Made by a program: the position numbers and the translations under genes. Below the pieces are notes generated by a model. It worked only from the letters and a program-made list of their open reading frames with translations, searched no databases and had not been told where the DNA came from. Positions 43,163 to 51,773 of a stretch of DNA of 64,000 nucleotides are shown here, piece by piece; within the stretch, counting starts at the first letter, position 1, and the number at the start of each line of letters is the position of its first letter. The stretch comes from Lachnospiraceae bacterium (GTDB lineage Bacteria; Bacillota; Clostridia; Lachnospirales; Lachnospiraceae): positions 17,228-81,227 of the forward strand of contig JAFWDM010000078.1 of the NCBI GenBank assembly GCA_017513005.1. The letters are read 5' to 3'.

Positions 43163-44323
43163 ATGGCCCTCTGGAGTGAATATCTGGCAAAAAAACTGAT
43201 CTTCGACAACCACCCGTCTCTGGACGGGAACCGGTGTCTGAACCACGTCCAGACCCGCAGTCTCTGCACGGTCTGTAAGGACGTATGTCCTGCCGGGGTC
43301 TTTTCCCTCTCCGGCCCGGAAGCGCCTGCTCCGGACTGGACCGCCTGTATAAACTGCGGCCTCTGCGCCGGCGCCTGCCCGTCCCGGGCGATCGCTCCCG
43401 CCGGCCTGCAGATACAGAGACAGTACGCTGCTACCACGAACATGCAAAAAACACCTTACTATAAGGATATCATAATCTCGTGTTTAAATGGACAAAATGC
43501 AGACCTTTATACAGAATACCCCGGCGGATTATCCTGGGAATATCTGTGTTTTCCGGCCCTGCAGGGACGTATCCTCCTGATCACCGGTGACTGCCAAAGT
43601 TGTGAAAAACAAAGCTGCCGCAGACAGCTCGAAAAAAACCTCGCGGCGGCACGCTCTTTCTTCAGAGGCTCCGGCATTTTCCCGGACACCGGTCCCGAAG
43701 TAGCAGGGTCTGCAGCCGGGCCGGTATCTCCCTGTGGGGAAGACATTCGGGAAAAAACTCCCGACTATGCGTCAAATCTCATCGTCACCCGGGATCCGGA
43801 TGCTGTCCCGCCCCGCCGCTATACGCGGCGGGAAGCGCTCAGCCTGGCGGTTCGGCGCTCGGGGCAGACCGCTTCCTCGGTCCTGCCTTCCCTGCAGGAA
43901 TCCGTTCCGGACGGGACCGTCTGGCGCAGGCTTTTGCTGCGCAGGATGGACCTTGCCGCCGACAGAGGAAGGGGCTGTCCGTTTTTCCTCCCGCTCCCGG
44001 CCTTCAGGGAAACCTGCACCGCCTGCGGGATCTGCGCCCGGCTCTGTCCGGCCGGCGCCATCCTGCGGGTGCCAGGCCCCGAAGGATCCGGCCGTTTCTA
44101 CATGGCCCTTCTGCCGGAAAAATGCACCGCCTGCGGGATCTGCGCGGGTGTCTGTCCGGAAAAGGCCCTGCAGGCTCCTGCCCCGGTCCGCATGGCTGCG
44201 CCTGTTCGCCCCCGCCTGCACGCCGTCGCCGCGGCTCCCTGTCCCCGATGCGGAGAGCCGGTCCCCGCAGGAACCGGCTCCGGCCTGTGCGCCCGCTGCC
44301 GCGGGGAACAGGGCTGTTTTTAA
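43163..44323 (+). CDS. Multi-cluster 4Fe-4S ferredoxin protein
   Basis: 386 aa, the only plus-strand gene in the respiratory island. Four [4Fe-4S]-type motifs: CTVCKDVCPAG, CINCGLCAGACP, CTACGICARLCP and CTACGICAGVCP. A middle section has more Cys (CQSCEKQSC). The end has a zinc-ribbon-like CPRCGEPV...CARC and stops with EQGCF. Similar proteins occur beside DMSO-reductase-family operons and may feed or mature the enzyme. Divergent from the kinase gene (142-bp shared upstream region). The last 11 codons are duplicated downstream (44377-44409). Confidence 0.82.
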   Translation: MALWSEYLAKKLIFDNHPSLDGNRCLNHVQTRSLCTVCKDVCPAGVFSLSGPEAPAPDWTACINCGLCAGACPSRAIAPAGLQIQRQYAATTNMQKTPYYKDIIISCLNGQNADLYTEYPGGLSWEYLCFPALQGRILLITGDCQSCEKQSCRRQLEKNLAAARSFFRGSGIFPDTGPEVAGSAAGPVSPCGEDIREKTPDYASNLIVTRDPDAVPPRRYTRREALSLAVRRSGQTASSVLPSLQESVPDGTVWRRLLLRRMDLAADRGRGCPFFLPLPAFRETCTACGICARLCPAGAILRVPGPEGSGRFYMALLPEKCTACGICAGVCPEKALQAPAPVRMAAPVRPRLHAVAAAPCPRCGEPVPAGTGSGLCARCRGEQGCF

Positions 44324-44411
44324 AGCGCTGCAGCTATCTGTGCAAATGGACGCCCCCGGTGCTGCAGGGACTCTGCGCCCGCTGCCGCGGAGAACAGGGC
44401 TGTTTTTAATG
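44290..44411. repeat. Duplicated 3' end of the ferredoxin gene
   Basis: A ~36-bp sequence coding for CARCRGEQGCF and stop occurs at 44288-44323 and again at 44374-44409, 86 bp apart, with only one or two changes. The second copy is untranslated. Confidence 0.88.
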
Positions 44412-44413
44412 CT

Positions 44414-44674
44414 TTAAACTTTGGAGATCCTCTCCTCCGCCTCCCGGATCTCCCGCAGGACGCTTTCCAGCTCTGCGGCAGGGATCTCCTTTTCTTTGAC
44501 GGATGCCGGCAGGGCCAGACTGTCCCCCGCCTCTTTCTGCAGGTCCGCGCTGAGCTTTCTGATCTCGCGCAGGGCCTTTGCCAGCGTCCGGGCCAGCTTT
44601 CCCATGTCCTCCGGTCCCACGATCACATAGGCAATGACCAGTATGAGTGCGATTTCTCCGGGTCCAAGTCCCAT
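44414..44674 (-). CDS. TatA/TatB-family translocase subunit
   Basis: 86 aa. N-terminal helix MGLGPGEIALILVIAYVIVG, then PEDMGKLARTLAKALREIRK as in TatB/TatA, then a helical charged tail. It is the last gene of the molybdoenzyme operon, separate from tatA-tatC, so it may be a dedicated TatB-like partner. Confidence 0.88.
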   Translation of the reverse strand: MGLGPGEIALILVIAYVIVGPEDMGKLARTLAKALREIRKLSADLQKEAGDSLALPASVKEKEIPAAELESVLREIREAEERISKV

Positions 44675-44811
44675 CGTTTTTTCCCCCGCTGCGAATCGTT
44701 TATTTCATTTCTGACAGACCATTCCGGACTTCGGATGATTTCGCATGCCCGAAGGCATGCACAGTTTCGAACTGTTTTCATTGCTCTTCAGGGCATGAGA
44801 TCCGGGTCATA

Positions 44812-46026
44812 TTACTCCCGGTCCGGGAGCAGCTGAAACAGCATGCCGGCCCCCGCCATGACAAAGATGATCAGGCCTGGCGGCAGGATCCCGACTACCC
44901 ACTCAGGCAGGGTCGGGGCATAGTTCCAGAACCGCACGAATACATCCTGCCCCTCTGTAAAGGTACCGACCGCGATCGGGAAGGTCCAGAGCTTTCCCGC
45001 CACCGGAAGCGTGAGGGGGATGGTGTTGAATGCGGGCAGCAGGAGCATCATGCGTTGGATAAAGATACCGATGATGACCAGGACGCTCGCTGCCGCGACC
45101 AGCTCCTTACCCAGACCGCCGCCGACCAGGAACAGGATCATGGCGATCAGGGGAAGCAGGATCTCCAGCCAGAAGAGCGGCCCGTAGGTATGGAAGAGCA
45201 GATGCAGCAGGTGCCGGCTCTCCGGCGTATTGCTCCAGGCCAGGGGGATGATCTCGATGAAGGACATGGCGATGTAGGCGGCGATCGCCGCGGCAGCCAG
45301 CCTCGCCAGCAGCCGGATCCCGTCGCTGTTTTCCACAAACAGGTCGTGTTTAGCCATCAGAGCGCAGAGAAGGATCGTAAAGGACAGGCCGACCGCCGCT
45401 GCCTCCGCACAGGCATTGACGGGGATCAGGGCGCTGTGCCACCACTCACGGGTGTTCTGTGTCGCGAACATAAAGCTGGTGACGATGTTGACGAGGAAAG
45501 CCGCCGGAAGAGCAATATAAGAAAATTTCCTGCAGTTCTCCTCGTTATTCATCCTGTACCCGCGGTCATGTCTGTGCTTTTTCGTATCAGGCAGGAGCGA
45601 CAGCACCACTGCCGCGACGCAGACGATCACATACAGGGTCAGAATGATCACGTCCCAGAAGAGGGGGGATCCCACATTGGGGGTGAGGAGCATGTAGAGC
45701 GCATGGAAGGGCATCCCCAGGTCCTCGAAGATCGCCACACCGGAGGCGACGACCGAGGCAAGAGAACCGATCGCCGCGATCTTTACGAAGGGTTTGAGCT
45801 GCTCCACGTTCCACAGATAAGCAATGGAAAAAACGAGCATCCCGCCCGACGCCATTGCGATAAAAAATTCAAAGCTTCCCATATAGAGGCCCCAGGTGAA
45901 GCTGTTGCGCATGGCTGTCACCTGCATGCCGGCCACCAGCTGGTAAGCCCACGCCGCCAGTCCCGCGGCGCACATGGCAGCGCCGATGACCAGGGCTGCC
46001 AGTTTTCTGCCGGATAAGTTTTTCAT
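44812..46026 (-). CDS. nrfD: NrfD/PsrC-family membrane subunit
   Basis: 404 aa with about ten transmembrane helices. NrfD-type features include TWGLYMGSFEFFIAMASGGM in the first helices and WWHSALIPVNACAEAAAVG. It binds no haem and would anchor the complex and exchange electrons and protons with the membrane quinone. The sequence ends in LFQLLPDRE. It follows the ferredoxin subunit by 40 nt. Confidence 0.93.
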   Translation of the reverse strand: MKNLSGRKLAALVIGAAMCAAGLAAWAYQLVAGMQVTAMRNSFTWGLYMGSFEFFIAMASGGMLVFSIAYLWNVEQLKPFVKIAAIGSLASVVASGVAIFEDLGMPFHALYMLLTPNVGSPLFWDVIILTLYVIVCVAAVVLSLLPDTKKHRHDRGYRMNNEENCRKFSYIALPAAFLVNIVTSFMFATQNTREWWHSALIPVNACAEAAAVGLSFTILLCALMAKHDLFVENSDGIRLLARLAAAAIAAYIAMSFIEIIPLAWSNTPESRHLLHLLFHTYGPLFWLEILLPLIAMILFLVGGGLGKELVAAASVLVIIGIFIQRMMLLLPAFNTIPLTLPVAGKLWTFPIAVGTFTEGQDVFVRFWNYAPTLPEWVVGILPPGLIIFVMAGAGMLFQLLPDRE

Positions 46027-46066
46027 ACTCGTACTCTATGACCTCCTCTCACAGAATCCTGCTGCC

Positions 46067-46813
46067 TCACGGGATCACGTTCGGCGTTGTATTTTCCCAG
46101 GACTGGTCCGCCCAGCCGGCGTCCACATTTTTGCTCTTGTTCGAAGAAATATAGTAGACCTTGGGTTCCGTCCCGTAATCCTCCCGGAGCCGGAAAACCT
46201 GCTTTGTTCTGATCAGATGGCTCACGTGGGAATCCGGATCGTCCAGGTCTCCGAAAAACCGTGCCTTGCCGGGGCAGGCCCGGATACAGGCCGGCAGCGT
46301 GTCATAGGTTCCGTCCTCGTTCATGCATTCCACGCAGAACGTGCACTTCTCTACGACCCCCGCAGGCCGGTTCTGTGTATAGACCAGGCGTTTCCCCTTC
46401 TCCTTCACATCGAAGGGATACCCGTAGGCATATCCCGTTTCTTCCTTTTCCTTCGCGGGGTCCTTCCAGTTGAACTGGCGCACGCCGTAGGGACAGGCCG
46501 CCATACAGGTGCGGCATCCGATACAGCGGTTGTAGTCCACCAGGATCATCCCCTCCTCATTTTTATAGGTCGCCCCGGTGGGACAGACGCGCTCACAGGG
46601 CGCGTTGTCGCACATCTGGCAGGAGACCGGGAGATATTCAATTTTATAAGCGCCGTCGCTGCCGACTGCGGACTGATGATAGTCGGATCCCTGGGTAAAG
46701 ACCCTGTTCCACCAGGTGCCCTGCGGCTGCGCGTGGTGCATCTTGCAGATCACGGCGCAGGTCTGGCAGCCAATGCATTTGTCGAGATCGATCACCATAC
46801 AGTAACGCATCAA
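46067..46813 (-). CDS. dmsB: Four-cluster [4Fe-4S] electron-transfer subunit (DmsB/PsrB type)
   Basis: 248 aa. Sixteen Cys in four groups: CIGCQTCAVICK, CQMCDNAPCERVCP, CIGCRTCMAACPYG and CTFCVEC...CIRAC. It lacks a signal sequence, so it should travel out with the catalytic subunit. The start overlaps the catalytic gene stop (ATGA). It carries electrons between NrfD and the molybdenum subunit. Confidence 0.95.
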   Translation of the reverse strand: MMRYCMVIDLDKCIGCQTCAVICKMHHAQPQGTWWNRVFTQGSDYHQSAVGSDGAYKIEYLPVSCQMCDNAPCERVCPTGATYKNEEGMILVDYNRCIGCRTCMAACPYGVRQFNWKDPAKEKEETGYAYGYPFDVKEKGKRLVYTQNRPAGVVEKCTFCVECMNEDGTYDTLPACIRACPGKARFFGDLDDPDSHVSHLIRTKQVFRLREDYGTEPKVYYISSNKSKNVDAGWADQSWENTTPNVIP

Positions 46814-49407
46814 AGATCACCCGCCTTTCTATAATCGACCAGGCACTCATTCCAGGAGGTGTTGGGCGCCCACATCTGCGACACAAAATAGATCTCGTGA
46901 ATGGGGTTGATCCACATTTTCAGGAGCGTATTGTAGGAGGTGCCGTGTGTGTAGCGGCTCCACCAGCCCTCTTCGAAAATGCACATCATGGACCTGATGC
47001 CTGGATCCAGCACCGCCTCCGCCAGAAGCTTTCCGCGGTCATTAAAGACCTCCACCATATCCCCGGCGGCGATGCCCTTTTCTGCCGCGTCGCCCGGATT
47101 GAGATAGACCTTGGGACTGTCGTCCTGCAGTTCCCGCATCATTGCATTGTTGGAGTGCGTAGAGTGGACGCGGTGGATGGAGTTTCTGGTCACATAATTG
47201 AATTTATAGAGCTCGCGGGCCGCCGGATTCAGAACGTACTCGGTCTCCTCAAAGGGAGGCTTGTGGACCGGCAGGCATTCGCCCAGCCTGATGAAGGTAT
47301 CCTCGTCCTTGTAAAACTCCATGCGGCCGCTCTTGACAAACTGGGCCGTCGCCGCCAGCGGCGTCGGATAGCTCTGCGGCGGGAAGGGAACCTTTTCGTG
47401 GATCTGCTCCCAGAAGGCGATCCTCTTCCTGCCCGGGTTGGCGTGTCTGAACTTGACCGGTCCCTTTTTCAGGTCTTCGAGCGTGAGACCTTCCAGCTCA
47501 AAATTGCCTTTCTCAAAGGTGAGCTTTATGACCTCCTCCACCACATCGTCGGGATCCATGTCACCATAATAGTACTTCGCCTTATCGCCGGGATTGATCC
47601 GGTCCGCCAGTTCCCGGATGATCCAGACCTCATGCCTGCAGTCGTACAGGGGCTCTATAGCGGGGTTCATCATCTGGATATAGGGATGGCAGGGTGTGGA
47701 GACCATCTCCTTCTTCTCATACCAGGAGACCCCCGGCAGGTTCACGTGCGCATACCTGCTGGTCGTGGTATTCTGGAAGTCGAAGTTGACGACCAGTTCC
47801 AGCTGCCCGCTCTCCACCTGTTCCCGGAGGATATTGCTCATGTTGTGCTGGTCAAAAGGATTACAGCAGTAGATCAGCCAGGCCTTGATGCCGTGCTCCG
47901 GGTAGGGGCAGGTCATGGTCTCGGTCTTTCCGTTGAGCATGTAGCAGAAGGAGAATCCTGCGCTCTTTCTGTCCGGCTCCTCCGGCACGCTCCACCACTG
48001 GCCCGTGCTGCTGTATTTGAGCTTGTACTGGCCGGCATAGGTGGACATGCCGTCGCCCAGATGTCCGTAGTTGCCGGTGAGGGCGCACAAAAGCGCCATG
48101 GCGCGGCCCTTCAGGTCACCGTGGTACCACTGGTAGTTGGAGGCGCCGTACATGATGTGAAGAGGTTTGACCATCGCGATCTCACGGGCCAGCCGCTCGA
48201 TCTCCGATGCGGGCATATCCGACATCTCCTCCACTGCCTCCGGCGTATACTCGCTGAGCATCTCCCGCATCAGGGCAAACGCGGGCCTGCAGCGCACCCG
48301 TCTCCCGTTCTTTAAGGGCACATCGACCGTGCCCTCCAGCCGGGTGGTCAGAGGCAGGTCCAGATGCTCCGGATCCACTGTGAGGTACTGCCCGGCTCTT
48401 TCGTCATAGACCACGTAGGCCTCCCTGTATTCCGGCATATCCGCGGGCACTTCCAGGCCTTCCACATCCCTCGCCAGGAGCCTTTTGTGCGTGTCGTCCC
48501 TGATCAGGATCGGCAGGTCCGTGTAGGTCCGGACGAAATCGGCGTCGTACAGGCCCTCCTCCACGATGACTCTGGAGAAGCCGTTCGCGACCGCCGCGTC
48601 GCAGGACGGCCTGATGGAATACCACTCATCCGCCTTGGAAGCCGTGGCGGTAAAACAGGGATCGAAACAGATCACCTTCGATCCGTTTTCCTTTGCCTCG
48701 ATCAGGAAATGGGCATCCGGGATCCGGGTCTGCAGAGGATTGGACCCGAAAATCAGGATATACTTCGCGTCCGGCCAGCAGTAGGTATCCAGCTCCTCGC
48801 TCTGCACCCCGAAGGTGATCGGGGCGGACATGGGCAGGTCGCCGTTCATCTCATAGCCGCCCAGGACGCTGAAATGGTTCAGGGTCGCCAGCCTGATCAG
48901 GGCGCCCTTACAGACATGACCGGTGCCCGCGACCTGCACGACGACAGCCACGGATTCCGGGCCGTAGGTATCGATGATCCTGCGCAGCTCGCTGCCTGTA
49001 TAGTCGAGCGCCTCGTCCCAGCTGACGTCCTCGTAGCCCTCCGGGATCCCGGACGGGTTCCCCTCTCCTCTCCAGATCTGCGGCCCCTTCATGCGGTGCG
49101 GACCATAGATGAGATTTGAAAAAGAGATCCCCTTCAGACATCCCCTGGGATTGTGCTCCTCATCCGGATAGTCCGAAGCCTGGATAATGTCCTTGATCTC
49201 CCCCTTGTAGACACAGGCCTGCTGTCCGCAGCCCCCGGTGCAGTTGGGCGCACACGTTGTCCGCACGTATTTGAGTTCGCCCTTCTGCGGCTGTACATCA
49301 GGGGCCGCCTGTGCCGTCAGTTCGATCCCTCCCACTGCGGCGACAGCCCCGGCCGCTGCCGTCGCCTGGAGAAACTTTCTTCTGGTGAGTTTCAGTTTTT
49401 CATCCAT
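46810..49407 (-). CDS. Molybdopterin oxidoreductase, catalytic subunit (DMSO reductase family, type II-like)
   Basis: 865 aa, exported by Tat: RRKFLQ at residues 9-14, hydrophobic stretch to ~28, and AQA cleavage region. FS0 cluster Cys52-x3-Cys56-x3-Cys60-x29-Cys90. The next segments (HNPRGCLKG, GDLPMSAPITFGVQ, FGSNPLQTRIPDAHF, NYQWYHGDLKGRA) look most like NarG and other type II enzymes, where the Asp in GDLP (Asp190 here) binds molybdenum. NarG has His where Cys52 stands. It pairs with DmsB/NrfD-like subunits, not a haem subunit. Substrate unknown. ATG 49407 has GGAGGGG/AAGGA upstream; the extension to 49494 is unlikely. Confidence 0.93.
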   Translation of the reverse strand: MDEKLKLTRRKFLQATAAAGAVAAVGGIELTAQAAPDVQPQKGELKYVRTTCAPNCTGGCGQQACVYKGEIKDIIQASDYPDEEHNPRGCLKGISFSNLIYGPHRMKGPQIWRGEGNPSGIPEGYEDVSWDEALDYTGSELRRIIDTYGPESVAVVVQVAGTGHVCKGALIRLATLNHFSVLGGYEMNGDLPMSAPITFGVQSEELDTYCWPDAKYILIFGSNPLQTRIPDAHFLIEAKENGSKVICFDPCFTATASKADEWYSIRPSCDAAVANGFSRVIVEEGLYDADFVRTYTDLPILIRDDTHKRLLARDVEGLEVPADMPEYREAYVVYDERAGQYLTVDPEHLDLPLTTRLEGTVDVPLKNGRRVRCRPAFALMREMLSEYTPEAVEEMSDMPASEIERLAREIAMVKPLHIMYGASNYQWYHGDLKGRAMALLCALTGNYGHLGDGMSTYAGQYKLKYSSTGQWWSVPEEPDRKSAGFSFCYMLNGKTETMTCPYPEHGIKAWLIYCCNPFDQHNMSNILREQVESGQLELVVNFDFQNTTTSRYAHVNLPGVSWYEKKEMVSTPCHPYIQMMNPAIEPLYDCRHEVWIIRELADRINPGDKAKYYYGDMDPDDVVEEVIKLTFEKGNFELEGLTLEDLKKGPVKFRHANPGRKRIAFWEQIHEKVPFPPQSYPTPLAATAQFVKSGRMEFYKDEDTFIRLGECLPVHKPPFEETEYVLNPAARELYKFNYVTRNSIHRVHSTHSNNAMMRELQDDSPKVYLNPGDAAEKGIAAGDMVEVFNDRGKLLAEAVLDPGIRSMMCIFEEGWWSRYTHGTSYNTLLKMWINPIHEIYFVSQMWAPNTSWNECLVDYRKAGDL

Positions 49408-49526
49408 CTTCCTTTTCCCCTCCTTCCGGTGATCTGGTGCGGCAGGTAAAAGCATGCTGCTCTTCAGAGTCATCTGAAAAACGACCTGCAGCAAGAGAAT
49501 TCAGTGTCCGCCTTTTTATACACCCT

Positions 49527-49532
49527 ATTATA
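49527..49532 (-). promoter_or_regulatory. Likely -10 box of the molybdoenzyme operon
   Basis: Perfect TATAAT on the minus strand 120 nt before the catalytic-subunit start, but the 16-17-nt position shows only T-rich sequence and no -35 consensus. This fits an activator-dependent promoter, possibly for the NarL-type regulator. Confidence 0.5.
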
Positions 49533-49549
49533 GGAAACATCCCAAAGAC

Positions 49550-49591
49550 AAAAAATCGGGGAAAACCCTTTAATCAAAACGGGTTTTTCCC
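49550..49591 (-). terminator. Terminator upstream of the molybdoenzyme operon
   Basis: Stem GGGAAAACCC/GGGTTTTTCCC (49559-49568 with 49581-49591), T6 on the minus strand. It ends the metallo-beta-lactamase-fold transcript 20 nt after its stop. Confidence 0.85.
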
Positions 49592-49610
49592 TTTTCTCAA
49601 ACGCTCCCTG

Positions 49611-50660
49611 TCAGAGCTTCCAGTCGGTCAGAAAAACACTCCCCCTCTCATACAGGGTCTGTCCGGATTCGTCCTCCCGCGCATGGATATACTTTCTGTC
49701 ACAAAGATACCTGCAGATACTCTCCGTGCTTTTTTCTTCGCGCCTGCCGGTGCCAGCTGCCTTCATCCGCGTTTTCAGTTTGTCCAGGCTTATGCTCCCC
49801 TGCAGGGGCACCTTCTGATATACTTCCAGAATCCGGATACAATACTGCCGGATCATCTCATCCAGCACCGCCGTGCAGACTTCCCGCGCGCATGAAGCAG
49901 CGGTTTTTCCATTTCCGCCATATTTTTTATTTCCGGCACTTTTTCCATTTCCAGCGCATCTTTCATCTCCGGCGTCTTTTCTGTAACAGGCATCCGCAGG
50001 ATAAACTGCTCCCCTGTCCTGCGCCCGCATCCTTTCCGGCGCCTCGTCCAGCCCCGCTGCGCGCCCGCTGCCGGGCAGGATCATCTGCAGAGGCAGACGC
50101 CGGAGCCGGCGCACTGTCTCGATCTGAAGGCCGAGTGCATCGACCTTTTTGTCCCGGACGGGAACCTCCGGCAGATGATCGCAGCCCACTATATCCCCGG
50201 AAAAAAGGATTCCCTTCTCCGCCAGCCACAGGCACCGCATCCCGGGCGCATGCCCCTCCGCCCGAATACAACACAGCAGGACGCCGCCGATCCGGAGCGT
50301 GCCGGCTTTTGTGTTCGCAGTTACATTCGCAAATGCATTTAAGCCTGTATCTGCCTTCTCCTTTCCATCTGCGTTCTGTGTTCTCCTTTCCCTGCCGGTC
50401 TCCGATTCCTGCAGGATATCTTCCATACCTGCCACCAGCGTCTCGTCTGTAAAAAAGATCTGCTCTTTCGAGACATGCTCTATTCCTTCCGCGTACAGCA
50501 ATCCACAGGCAAGCCTCCTGATGCTTCGCAGCATGGCCGGTGAGCGCGGATCGATCACCAGAACCTCCCCTTCGGACAGAAGCACATAGGCATTTTCCCG
50601 CTCACCCGCTTCCCGGATCCTGTATATATACGGCCTCTCCAGGATCTCCTCCCAGATCAT
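49611..50660 (-). CDS. Degenerate metallo-beta-lactamase-fold protein
   Basis: About 349 aa. Residues 1-230 follow the MBL fold (YVLLSEGEVLVIDPRSP, GHAPGMRCLWLAEKGILFSGDI) and the end has a winged-helix-like region (SISLDKLKTRMK, SICRYLCDRKYI) as in LACTB2-like proteins. The metal site is broken: HxHxDH is replaced by FFTDETLVAG, and the last His motif reads LPGSG. So it is probably not a hydrolase. A Gly/Asn/Lys repeat is inserted (bases about 49895-49990). Start unclear: ATG 50660 or TTG 50675 (with GAGGAG). Confidence 0.68.
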   Translation of the reverse strand: MIWEEILERPYIYRIREAGERENAYVLLSEGEVLVIDPRSPAMLRSIRRLACGLLYAEGIEHVSKEQIFFTDETLVAGMEDILQESETGRERRTQNADGKEKADTGLNAFANVTANTKAGTLRIGGVLLCCIRAEGHAPGMRCLWLAEKGILFSGDIVGCDHLPEVPVRDKKVDALGLQIETVRRLRRLPLQMILPGSGRAAGLDEAPERMRAQDRGAVYPADACYRKDAGDERCAGNGKSAGNKKYGGNGKTAASCAREVCTAVLDEMIRQYCIRILEVYQKVPLQGSISLDKLKTRMKAAGTGRREEKSTESICRYLCDRKYIHAREDESGQTLYERGSVFLTDWKL

Positions 50661-50675
50661 TCTTCCGCTTCTCAA

Positions 50676-50974
50676 ATCTCTCTCCTCTTCTTCTGTTCCC
50701 TCTTCTTCCTTTTTTCTTCCCGGCGGCACTGAAAAACACTTTCCCTTTCCAGTGCAGTCCGAAAGACGCGATTTGACAAAATCATACAGCCCGGCACAAA
50801 ATAAAAAAACAGGGTATTTCCCTTCTTTTCAGACTGGAAATCCCCTGTTTTACAAACAAAGCTTACTTTTTCTCTATTCTGTTTCCCTGCCCCCGTCTTT
50901 TTCTGTCTCCTGATCCCGTTTCTTTATCCGATTTTTTATTCCGACTCTTTATTCTGATTCTTTATTCTGATTCT
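50676..50974. other. Intergenic region with terminator and AT-rich repeats
   Basis: About 300 bp, no gene seen. A purine-rich tract lies at 50690-50730, a terminator at 50803-50850, and a short repeat at 50925-50990. Confidence 0.5.
50803..50850 (-). terminator. Terminator of the DUF624 gene
   Basis: Stem AAACAGGGTATTTCC/GGAAATCCCCTGTTT (50807-50821 with 50836-50850), with T7 on the minus strand. Confidence 0.85.
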
Positions 50975-50990
50975 TTATTCGGATTCTTCT
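50925..50990. repeat. Minisatellite, ~14-bp unit
   Basis: Copies of TTTATTC(T/C)GA(C/T)TC(T) in tandem, 4-5 units, from the DUF624 3' UTR into its last codons. Confidence 0.8.
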
Positions 50991-51712
50991 TCGTCCTGCC
51001 TGTCTTCCTCTTCCGCCCCCGGCGCCTTTCCCTCCATCTTCGCAAAGACCGGGCTGTACAGGTGCGCGCAAACCAGGCCCGGCGCCGTCAGGCCTGCCAG
51101 GATCACTACGGGGAGGACCGGCGGGAACAAAAGGGCCGCCACCGGGATCACCAGGCTCGCCACCGTCATCCCCAGCGTGCGGGGAAAGACCGCTGCCGCC
51201 AGCACCGCCGCGTTCCGCAGGGTCCCGAAGACCGTATTGGAAAAGCGGGCAAGAAGAGGAAAGGCATACAGAAAGATGAACCAGACACAGACGGCGGTTG
51301 CCATCAGGAAGATCCGGAAGCCTCCCGGCAGGCGGACCGGAGCCGCAGAGCCCGCGCCTGCTGCCGCATCCGCCGCTGCTTTCGCTGCGCCGGACACGTT
51401 TCCCATAATGGGCAGGATCAGATTTCCGGTCAGGCGCAGGTCCAGGAAAAACAGAAGACCGAACAGCAGGAACAGCAGCCACATGGCTGTCGCCTGCACA
51501 AAATTCTGCCGGAAGGATTTGAAATAGGTGCGCACGATATACCCGTCCTCGTTGCGTACCATCTTCAGCAATACATAGTGCATGCCTGTCAGTGCCGCCC
51601 CCGCTGTCACGACCGGAATACAGCACGCCAGGACGACCAGATTGAGGATCACCAGGTCCGCCACCATGGAGAGGGCCTCCATCAGGGGACTGTCAGGGTT
51701 AAAGATCCGCAT
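50975..51712 (-). CDS. DUF624 (YesL-like) membrane protein
   Basis: 245 aa, about five membrane helices. The start MRIFNPDSPLMEALSMVADL and the following NLVVLACCIPVVTAGAALTG are typical of DUF624/YesL proteins often found near sugar transport genes, though none are here. An Ala-rich insert splits the middle (about residues 105-125). The C-terminus is an acidic EEEDRQDEEESE tail coded partly by a repeat. GGAGGAGG upstream. Confidence 0.88.
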   Translation of the reverse strand: MRIFNPDSPLMEALSMVADLVILNLVVLACCIPVVTAGAALTGMHYVLLKMVRNEDGYIVRTYFKSFRQNFVQATAMWLLFLLFGLLFFLDLRLTGNLILPIMGNVSGAAKAAADAAAGAGSAAPVRLPGGFRIFLMATAVCVWFIFLYAFPLLARFSNTVFGTLRNAAVLAAAVFPRTLGMTVASLVIPVAALLFPPVLPVVILAGLTAPGLVCAHLYSPVFAKMEGKAPGAEEEDRQDEEESE

Positions 51713-51773
51713 TGTTTTACCTCCTCCCTGCAGCAGGTTTTGCGTCAGATGCCTTTTTCACCGCATCGGAGGA

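Noticed and set aside
44647-48315. Long plus-strand frames across the NrfD and molybdoenzyme genes
   Set aside because: Mirror images of strongly conserved coding regions. High GC makes long antisense frames.
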